Shown here: positions 6,058-12,243 of the stretch, in pieces
Layout: each line of letters opens with the position of its first letter
How positions within the stretch are numbered: position 1 is the stretch's first letter
Assembly (NCBI GenBank): GCA_029983575.1
Contig: JASBZE010000048.1
Coordinates: forward strand, 1 to 13,713
DNA: 13,713 nt
Direction: 5' to 3'
Source of the DNA: Peptostreptococcaceae bacterium
GTDB lineage: Bacteria; Bacillota; Clostridia; Peptostreptococcales; Peptostreptococcaceae
Made by a program: the position numbers and the translations under genes
Notes under the pieces: model-generated
The model's input: only the letters and a program-made list of their open reading frames with translations
What the model was told of the DNA's origin: nothing
Database searches by the model: none

Positions 6058-6957
6058 TTAAAATTCATAAAGATTACCTTGATCGATAATAAATTCATAG
6101 AATTTTTTTGTTGCCATAGTTAATTTACTGTCTTTTAAAATACCTACATACAATAGTCTATCCCACTTAGGAGATTTGATTTTTATTTTCTTTAACTTAA
6201 GAGTGTCTAGAAGATTCATATCAGGAACCACTGATATGCCAAATCCAGCACTTACTAACCCAGCAGCGACTTGATCCTCTTCAACTCTATAGCTAATGTT
6301 TTGTGGTTTTTTGCCTAATTTCTCGTAAAGATTATTAATTATTCCATATAGTCCACTATTTTTTCTAAAAGCTATATATGGGTATTCTAAGGTATCAATT
6401 AAATCCACCTCATCGAACTTAGAAAGTGGATGATTTTCTGGGACTATAAGGACTAACTCCTGCCTTGCAACAGGAATAAAATATATATCTTTGTGTTCTA
6501 AAATCTTTGAGCAAAACACTATTTCATACTTTCTCGTCATTAAACCTCTAATTATATCCTGGCTCATTCCTGTATCGGTGCTTATATTAAAATTTATATC
6601 TAGATTTGGATTTTGTTTTAAGAAATCCTTGATTATTGATGGTAAAAGGGTTGTACCCATGGATCTAAGTACACCTATATCAACGGTTCCATAACCCATT
6701 TTAGAATCTGTCATTCTCTTTATACCAGCCTCTAATATTTCTAACGAATTATCTACATAATCAAGAAATATTTTTCCATCCCTAGTTAGTTTCACATTCC
6801 TACCTTTTTTTTCAAATAGATATACTCCTAATTCATCCTCAAGATTTGCTATAGCATGACTTAGGCTAGGTTGTGTTATGGCAAGTTCTTCTGCAGCCTT
6901 AGTGTAGTGCTCAAGTCCAGCAAGTGTTTTAAAGTAATATAAATGGTATAAATTCAT
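6058..6957 (-). CDS. LysR-type transcriptional regulator, QuiR-like by context
   Basis: This is a DNA-binding regulator of the LysR family, normally a tetramer that activates a divergent operon when it binds a pathway metabolite. The 299-residue length is typical. The N-terminal winged helix-turn-helix is MNLYHLYYFKTL ... YTKAAEELAITQPSLSHAIANLEDELGVYLFEK (about 1-50). The remainder is a periplasmic-binding-protein-like effector domain (about 90-295) with the usual YPYIAF and SAGFGISVVP segments. AAGGAG (6972-6967) lies 9 nt before the ATG. It is divergent from the 7100-12112 operon, and its -35 overlaps the ATATCTATAGATAT palindrome, which predicts autorepression. By gene order it corresponds to the Listeria QuiR position (from memory), so the inducer is plausibly shikimate or a related acid. 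Confidence 0.88.
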   Translation of the reverse strand: MNLYHLYYFKTLAGLEHYTKAAEELAITQPSLSHAIANLEDELGVYLFEKKGRNVKLTRDGKIFLDYVDNSLEILEAGIKRMTDSKMGYGTVDIGVLRSMGTTLLPSIIKDFLKQNPNLDINFNISTDTGMSQDIIRGLMTRKYEIVFCSKILEHKDIYFIPVARQELVLIVPENHPLSKFDEVDLIDTLEYPYIAFRKNSGLYGIINNLYEKLGKKPQNISYRVEEDQVAAGLVSAGFGISVVPDMNLLDTLKLKKIKIKSPKWDRLLYVGILKDSKLTMATKKFYEFIIDQGNLYEF

Positions 6958-6981
6958 ATTTTCTCACTCCTTATTAAGTAA

Positions 6982-7010
6982 AGTATAACAATATTCATAA
7001 AAAATATCTA
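6982..7010 (-). promoter_or_regulatory. LysR gene promoter overlapping the operator
   Basis: On the minus strand TAGATA (7010-7005, 4 of 6 matches) is followed after 17 nt by TATACT (6987-6982) with an upstream TG (extended -10). The -35 lies inside the 14-bp palindrome at 7004-7017. A bound regulator would block its own transcription. Confidence 0.6.
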
Positions 7011-7017
7011 TAGATAT
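7004..7017. promoter_or_regulatory. LysR operator, 14-bp perfect palindrome
   Basis: ATATCTATAGATAT reads the same on both strands. It sits between the divergent promoters, 16 nt upstream of the -35 of the 7100-12112 operon and over the -35 of the regulator. Its 10-bp core recurs at 5988-5997. This is the usual location for a LysR recognition site. Binding is inferred. Confidence 0.65.
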
Positions 7018-7033
7018 GATAAAATTTTCTAAT

Positions 7034-7062
7034 TTGTTTTATAAATACACAAGCAATATAAT
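7034..7062 (+). promoter_or_regulatory. Promoter of the hydroaromatic catabolism operon
   Basis: TTGTTT (7034-7039) is followed after 17 nt by a perfect TATAAT (7057-7062). The start should lie near 7069, about 30 nt before the first gene. The weak -35 suits an activator-dependent promoter. The AAATTT-N2-TAATTTG element (7022-7036) abuts it. Confidence 0.75.
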
Positions 7063-7099
7063 GGAATTAACAAATATTTAACTTTTATGGAGGCAAAAA

Positions 7100-7945
7100 A
7101 TGAGCAATAAAAAATACCCAATAACAATTAGTTCGTGGACACTAGGAGATCAATGTAAGTTTGAAGATAGAGTCGCAGCTGCAAAAAAAGCTGGTTTCGA
7201 CGGAATTGGTTTAAGAGCTGAGACATATGTGGATGCTCTAGCTGAAGGACTACATGATGAAGATATATTAAATATACTTGATAAATATGATATGAAGGTA
7301 ACTGAAGTAGAATATATAGTTCAATGGGCTGAGGACGACCGTTCTTATGAACAAAAGTACAAAGAACAAATGTGTTTCCATATGTGCGAATTATTTGGCG
7401 TAGGTCAAATAAATTGTGGTCTTATGGAAGATTATTCAGTAGAACATACATCTAAAAAATTAGCAGAACTGTGTGATAGAGCAGGAAATCTAGTGATAGG
7501 TGTTGAGCCTATGCCTTATAGCGGTATTCCTGATATGAAAAAAGGATGGGCAGTAGTAAAGGGCGCTGATAGAGAAAACGCAAAACTTCTAGCTGATACT
7601 TGGCACTGGGCAAGAGCTAACCAACCATTTGACATGAGTGTTATAGAAGATATACCAGCTGATAAGTTTATTTCTATACAGATAAATGACGTTTGGGATA
7701 GAGCTTATGCTAAATCAATATTGAGAGATGAGTCAATGCACGACAGACTAGCACCTAGCACTGGAATAGGTACAACTGTACCATTTCTAAAGCTTTTAAA
7801 AGAAAAGGGTATAGAGCCAAAGGTTGTTGGAGCAGAAGTAATCAGTGATGAGATATTAGCCAGAGGATTAGAGGAAGCAAGTAAATATGTATATGACAAT
7901 ACTATTAAAGCTATTAAAGAAGGTTGGCCAGAGTTACTAGACTAA
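7100..7945 (+). CDS. TIM-barrel metal enzyme, putative 3-dehydroshikimate dehydratase (QuiC-like)
   Basis: This 281-residue protein belongs to the xylose-isomerase-like TIM-barrel superfamily (sugar phosphate isomerase/epimerase, AP endonuclease 2 fold). That superfamily includes the 3-dehydroshikimate dehydratases that form protocatechuate. The expected divalent-metal ligands are visible as Glu136 (IGVEP), Asp166 and His169 in ADTWHW, Gln194 (SIQIND) and Glu246 (GAEV). The D-x2-H spacing and the four-strand ligand pattern fit this group well. The N-terminal KYPITISSWTLGD and the AAKKAGFDGIGLRAE segment (about 27-41) are standard first barrel elements. GGAGG at 7089-7093 supports the start. 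It is the first gene after the LysR operator and is followed by a flavoenzyme, an aroE-like gene and a transporter, which is why dehydratase is preferred over isomerase. The exact reaction is inferred. Confidence 0.7.
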   Translation: MSNKKYPITISSWTLGDQCKFEDRVAAAKKAGFDGIGLRAETYVDALAEGLHDEDILNILDKYDMKVTEVEYIVQWAEDDRSYEQKYKEQMCFHMCELFGVGQINCGLMEDYSVEHTSKKLAELCDRAGNLVIGVEPMPYSGIPDMKKGWAVVKGADRENAKLLADTWHWARANQPFDMSVIEDIPADKFISIQINDVWDRAYAKSILRDESMHDRLAPSTGIGTTVPFLKLLKEKGIEPKVVGAEVISDEILARGLEEASKYVYDNTIKAIKEGWPELLD

Positions 7946-8016
7946 TTATATTAATATTTAATAAATTTTTATAGTATATAGTATGAAAACTTGAAGGCTG
8001 AAAAAGGGAGGAAAAA

Positions 8017-9942
8017 ATGAAATTTAAAAAGATGTTTGAAGAAATTCAAATAGGTCCGATGACAGTAAAAAATAGATTTGTAGTTCCACCTATGGGAAAT
8101 AACTATGCAAATACAGATGGAACACTAAGTGATCAGTCTTTAGCATACTACACAGAGCGTGCTAAGGGAGAGTTTGGATTAATAACTATAGAAGCTACAG
8201 TAGTACATGAAGGAGCAAAAGGTGGACCTAGAAAACCTTGCCTATATGATGACTCTACTATAGAAAGCTTTAGAAGGGTAGCTGATTCATGTCATAAATA
8301 CGGAGCTAAGGTATCTGTACAATTACAAAATGCAGGTCCTGAAGGGAATTCAAAAAATGCTGGGGCACCAATAAAGGCGGCCTCACCAATAGCTTCAGTT
8401 TATGGAAAAGAAGTTCCAGAGGAAGTAACTACTGAGGAAGTTTATGAATTGGTAAAAGGATATGGTTTAGCGGCAGAAAGAGCGATGAAAGCAGGTCTAG
8501 ACGCTGTTGAGATTCATATGGCCCATGGTTATTTAGTAAATACATTTTTATCTCCAAGAACTAATAAAAGAACTGATGAGTTTGGAGGTAGTTTTGAAAA
8601 TAGAATGAGATTCTCAAAGCTAATTATCGAAGAGATAAAGAAGAAAACAAATGGTAAGATAGCAATTTTAGCAAGAATTAACAGTTCTGATGAAGTACTT
8701 GGTGGATTATCTGTTCAAGATAGTGCGGCAATAGCTGCTTATCTTCAAGATTGTGGACTTGACGGGCTTCACGTGTCAAGGGCAGTACATATAAAAGACG
8801 AGTTTATGTGGGCACCGACAGTTATCCATGGAGGTTTCTCAGCGGGTCAGGTTGAAGAAATAAAAAGAGCTGTAGACATCCCAGTTATTACTGTTGGAAG
8901 ATACACTGAGCCTCAGTTTGCAGAATTAATGGTCAGAGAAGGAAGGGCAGATTTAGTAGCTTTTGGAAGACAGAGCATCGCAGATCCTCATATGCCTTTG
9001 TACGCCAAAGAAGGTAGGTTAGAGGATATGATACCTTGTATAGCATGTCTTCAAGGATGTGTTCCAAATATGTATAAAGGGCAACCTGTAAGATGTTTGA
9101 CAAATCCTATGACTGGTCATGAAAGTGAAGGACTACATAAAACAGAAAATCCAAAGAACGTAATGGTAATTGGTGGCGGTGTAGGAGGTCTTTGTACAGC
9201 ATTTTTACTCGCTATGAGAGGGCATAAGGTTGACTTATATGAAAAAACCGATAAGTTAGGTGGTAACATGAGGTTGGCAGCTTTTCCTCCAGGCAAGGGA
9301 GATCTAATCAATATGGTTGGAAGTTATATAAGAAAATGTAAAAAATATGGTGTTAATCTTCATACTGGTGTAGAAGTAAATGATGATTTTATAAAAGAAA
9401 AGAATCCTGAGGTTGTCGTTGTTGCTACGGGAGCAAAGGAATTAATCCTTCCAATAAAGGGAATTGACAATCCAAAAATAATAAAAGGATCTGAAATACT
9501 CGAAGGGAAGAAAACTCCAGGAAAGAAAGTTCTTGTTGTAGGTGGAGGAATGGTAGGAAGTGAGACAGCAGCATTTTTAGGAGAGCAAGGTTATGATGTA
9601 ACTGTTGTTGAGCTTAGAGATGAAGTAGGAGCCGATGTAATTCACGAGCATAGAATTTATCTCATGAAGGATTTCCAAGAGTATGGAATCAAACAAGTTA
9701 CTGGAGCTAAAGTAAGTGAGTTTTTAGATGATGGTGTTGAGTACCAAGACACTAGAGGAAATACTAGAAAGCTAGATGGATTTGATTCTGTAGTTCTTTC
9801 AATGGGATATAAAAACTACAATCCTTTTGATGGACATGTAGAAGATTTGGCAAAAGAAACCTATGTAATAGGAGATGCAATAAAAGCTAGAAGAGCTCTT
9901 GATGCTACATCAGAGGCTTATGAAGTTGCTATGAGTATATAA
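8017..9942 (+). CDS. FMN/[4Fe-4S]/FAD NADH-dependent ene-reductase-type flavoenzyme (second paralogue)
   Basis: This is a second Old Yellow Enzyme / 2,4-dienoyl-CoA reductase-like protein of 641 residues. The FMN barrel (about 1-335) has the active-site segment VEIHMAHGYL (His167, His170, Tyr172), followed by NTFLSPRTNKRTDEFGG. Cluster ligands are Cys341, Cys344, Cys348 and Cys360. FAD binding is at VMVIGGGVGGLCTAF (382-396) and NAD(H) binding at VLVVGGGMVGSETAAF (505-520), with YVIGDA near the C-terminus. All parts needed for NADH-driven reduction of a C=C bond are present. It shares architecture with, but is clearly diverged from, the 3884-5890 enzyme. GGGAGG upstream and an ATG 71 nt after the dehydratase-like gene place it in the operon. 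Its place in a shikimate pathway is unexplained; reduction of a dehydroshikimate-type enone is inference. Confidence 0.85.
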   Translation: MKFKKMFEEIQIGPMTVKNRFVVPPMGNNYANTDGTLSDQSLAYYTERAKGEFGLITIEATVVHEGAKGGPRKPCLYDDSTIESFRRVADSCHKYGAKVSVQLQNAGPEGNSKNAGAPIKAASPIASVYGKEVPEEVTTEEVYELVKGYGLAAERAMKAGLDAVEIHMAHGYLVNTFLSPRTNKRTDEFGGSFENRMRFSKLIIEEIKKKTNGKIAILARINSSDEVLGGLSVQDSAAIAAYLQDCGLDGLHVSRAVHIKDEFMWAPTVIHGGFSAGQVEEIKRAVDIPVITVGRYTEPQFAELMVREGRADLVAFGRQSIADPHMPLYAKEGRLEDMIPCIACLQGCVPNMYKGQPVRCLTNPMTGHESEGLHKTENPKNVMVIGGGVGGLCTAFLLAMRGHKVDLYEKTDKLGGNMRLAAFPPGKGDLINMVGSYIRKCKKYGVNLHTGVEVNDDFIKEKNPEVVVVATGAKELILPIKGIDNPKIIKGSEILEGKKTPGKKVLVVGGGMVGSETAAFLGEQGYDVTVVELRDEVGADVIHEHRIYLMKDFQEYGIKQVTGAKVSEFLDDGVEYQDTRGNTRKLDGFDSVVLSMGYKNYNPFDGHVEDLAKETYVIGDAIKARRALDATSEAYEVAMSI

Positions 9943-9954
9943 GGAGGATTTAAA

Positions 9955-10818
9955 ATGGAACAAAAAATTACAGGAAGAACGGGACTATACTGCTTGTTGG
10001 GATCACCAGTGTCTCACTCAGGATCACCAGCTATGTATAACTTTAGCTTTTCTCATGATGGTATAGATGACTGCTATGTAGCATTTAAGGTTGGAGAAGA
10101 AGAAATGCCGGACGCTATGAATGCGGTTAGAACATTAGGGATAAAGGGTGGGAACTTTACCATGCCTTGTAAAAACATAGCTGCAAAGCTTGTTGATGAG
10201 CTATCTCCAGCTGCAAAAATTGTAGGAGCTTGCAATACATTTGTAAATAAAGATGGTAAAATTACAGGTCATATTACAGATGGCGTTGGTTTTATCGTAA
10301 ATCTTCAAAATCATGGAGTAGAAGTTAAAGATAAAAAGATAGTTATTTTAGGTGCAGGAGGAGCAGCTACTGCTATTCAAGTTCAGCTAGCTATAGACGG
10401 AGCAAAGAAGATATCAATTTTTAATAAGAAAGACTCATTCTTTGACAGAGCATTAGATACAGTTGAAAAAATTAAAAAAGAGGTTCCTAGCTGTGAGGTG
10501 TCTTGTCATGATATAGAAGAATCTGAAGACTTAAAGAGCGAAATAGAGCAAGCAGATATACTTATAAACGCTACAATTGTTGGAATGAAACCAATGGAGA
10601 AAGAAACTCTAATCGAAAAAAGTCTTCTAAGAAAAAATTTAGTCGTTGCAGATACTGTCTATGATCCTGTAAAAACAAAACTTTTAAGTGATGCCGAAGA
10701 AGTTGGAGCTAAAACTGTAGGTGGTCTAGGCATGCTGCATAGTCAGGGTGTTGTAAACTATGAACTCTTTACTGGAAAGAAAATGCCTATGGAAGAGTTT
10801 TTAAACAGTCAGAAATAG
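9955..10818 (+). CDS. Quinate/shikimate dehydrogenase, YdiB-like AroE homologue
   Basis: This NAD(P)-dependent oxidoreductase would interconvert shikimate and 3-dehydroshikimate, or quinate and 3-dehydroquinate. The 287 residues resemble E. coli YdiB (288) more than biosynthetic AroE, with close matches along DELSPAAKIVGACNTFVN and FNKKDSFFDRAL. Substrate contacts are Ser22 and Ser24 (SPVSHSGSPAM), Asn94, the catalytic pair Lys73 (TMPCKN) and Asp109 (TDGVG), and Gln264 (HSQG). Cofactor binding is at GAGGAA (133-138), with Asp160 in NKKD; the equivalent YdiB aspartate allows NAD use. The Asn that normally precedes TDG is Ile107 here. AAGGAGG overlaps the stop of the preceding gene and the gap is 12 nt, so the two are tightly coupled. 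A degradative role is inferred from context. Confidence 0.88.
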   Translation: MEQKITGRTGLYCLLGSPVSHSGSPAMYNFSFSHDGIDDCYVAFKVGEEEMPDAMNAVRTLGIKGGNFTMPCKNIAAKLVDELSPAAKIVGACNTFVNKDGKITGHITDGVGFIVNLQNHGVEVKDKKIVILGAGGAATAIQVQLAIDGAKKISIFNKKDSFFDRALDTVEKIKKEVPSCEVSCHDIEESEDLKSEIEQADILINATIVGMKPMEKETLIEKSLLRKNLVVADTVYDPVKTKLLSDAEEVGAKTVGGLGMLHSQGVVNYELFTGKKMPMEEFLNSQK

Positions 10819-10834
10819 TAAAGGAGAAACCATT

Positions 10835-12112
10835 ATGAAAAAGAAAAATTATATCCTATCTATTGTAACTGTGTATATGTGCTACTTTACTCATGGTATT
10901 CAAGCACTTATATTGTCACAAAATAAGGAAAGTTTCTTTACACAATGGGGTTATACAGATCCAAAAGCGGGGGCTGCAGCTGTATCACTAGCGATTACAG
11001 CTACAGGATTTGGTAAACTCCTGAGTGTATGGGCTGGAGGAGTATATTCAGATAGAGTTGGAAGAAAGAAGATGGCAGTGATTGGTGGAGTATTATACAT
11101 AGCTTGTTTTGCGTTACTTCTATTTACAAAAAACTTCTATGTTGCATGTGCTGCATCATTTATAGCTGGAGTGGCGACGAGTGGATTTTGGGATGCTTCT
11201 CTATATCCAGCTGTACAAGAAGCTACGCCTAAATATGCATCTTCTGCATTAATAGGAATAAAGTTATTTGTTTCGATTTCAGGGATAATATATCCTATAA
11301 TTGCTGTTCACTTTGCCAATGCTGGTTCATGGCACATAAACGTTTGGATACCTCTCATTTTCTCTGTAATATGTACAATTTTAGCTATGATAGCACCTTT
11401 TGCTTATGATGATATGATGAAAGAAAAAGTTGAGACTAGAGGCGGAGAAGAGATGAGTGCCGCAGAACTAGAAGCTAGAGAAGCTAGGTCAAAAATGCTT
11501 GTTCAGCCAAGTTCTTTGACAAAGTTTATAACAGTGTTTTATGCATTCCTTTGTATGGTTATAATGTACGGAGCTCAACAATATACAAAGGCATTTGGTA
11601 TGACGAATGCGGGATTAACAGAAATGCAAGCAGCTGCTTTAACTTCAGTATATACATTTGGATCTATAATAGCAGTAATTTTTTGGGCTATTATGATGGG
11701 TAAATTGAGATGGAATCCTTTAAAGGTACTTTTTATAGACTCGATATTTACTACACTAGCATTGCTGTTGGTCGTTCTGATTAGAAACGTAACCATTATT
11801 TACGTGGCTATAGCATTATTAGGATTTTTTGCAGCCGGGGGAGCATTGCAGACAGGCCTAAGTGTTAGACAAGAGTTTAATCCTGGATCAAAGGGAAGAA
11901 ATACAGGAATCTATTATACATGGATGGGATTAGCTACATGTTTCTTGCCATTTATTGTATCTAGCATGACAAATGCTGTGGGGGAGATGGCAGCTTTAAA
12001 TATAATGATGGGATTGCTTTTAGTAGCAGCTATTTTAGCAACAATAATGACATACTATCTAACAATGCAGTATAAAAAGATTTTTGGAAAAAGTGCACTT
12101 AAGGAAAATTAG
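10835..12112 (+). CDS. MFS transporter, likely shikimate/quinate-type uptake
   Basis: This is a 425-residue major facilitator superfamily permease with about 12 membrane segments. The loop between segments 2 and 3 carries motif A (GVYSDRVGRKK, 69-79). A charged cytoplasmic loop of about 190-228, rich in Glu and Arg, separates the two halves. No signal peptide or extra domain is seen. AAGGAG upstream and a 16-nt gap from the dehydrogenase gene make it the last gene before the 12114-12211 hairpin. The substrate is not readable from the sequence; a hydroaromatic acid taken up by proton symport is the natural inference from the three enzymes before it. Export of a pathway product such as protocatechuate is the main alternative. 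Confidence 0.82.
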   Translation: MKKKNYILSIVTVYMCYFTHGIQALILSQNKESFFTQWGYTDPKAGAAAVSLAITATGFGKLLSVWAGGVYSDRVGRKKMAVIGGVLYIACFALLLFTKNFYVACAASFIAGVATSGFWDASLYPAVQEATPKYASSALIGIKLFVSISGIIYPIIAVHFANAGSWHINVWIPLIFSVICTILAMIAPFAYDDMMKEKVETRGGEEMSAAELEAREARSKMLVQPSSLTKFITVFYAFLCMVIMYGAQQYTKAFGMTNAGLTEMQAAALTSVYTFGSIIAVIFWAIMMGKLRWNPLKVLFIDSIFTTLALLLVVLIRNVTIIYVAIALLGFFAAGGALQTGLSVRQEFNPGSKGRNTGIYYTWMGLATCFLPFIVSSMTNAVGEMAALNIMMGLLLVAAILATIMTYYLTMQYKKIFGKSALKEN

Positions 12113-12113
12113 T

Positions 12114-12211
12114 AGAATTTAACAGAGGAGCTGACCGGTTACTCTATCGTTATGATTGATTAGAATATATAGTCATTTGACTTAGAAAGGTCAGCTCTAA
12201 ATTCTGTTTTT
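12114..12211 (+). terminator. Complex terminator-like hairpin between the MFS and permease genes
   Basis: AGAATTT (12114-12120) pairs with AAATTCT (12199-12205). GGAGCTGACC (12127-12136) pairs with GGTCAGCTCT (12189-12198), leaving a 6-nt bulge on the 5' side, and TGTTTTT follows (12205-12211). The 52-nt apical region can fold further: ACT/AGT plus TAT/ATA around 12141-12173, and GTCA/TGAC (12172-12175 with 12178-12181, overlapping). It could be a plain terminator. No good promoter is seen in the roughly 30 nt before the next gene, so partial or regulated readthrough is likely. Confidence 0.65.
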
Positions 12212-12243
12212 ATCATGATTATGAAGTGAGTTTGGTGAATTAT

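Noticed and set aside
12137..12205. A promoter inside the hairpin before the permease (TTGACT at 12177-12182).
   Set aside because: The only -10 candidates are TAAATT at 15 nt or AATTCT at 17 nt spacing. Both are weak and buried in the stem, so it is not called as a feature.
12114..12211. A purine riboswitch before the NCS2-like permease.
   Set aside because: A three-way junction can be drawn, but the conserved junction and loop sequences of purine riboswitches are absent.
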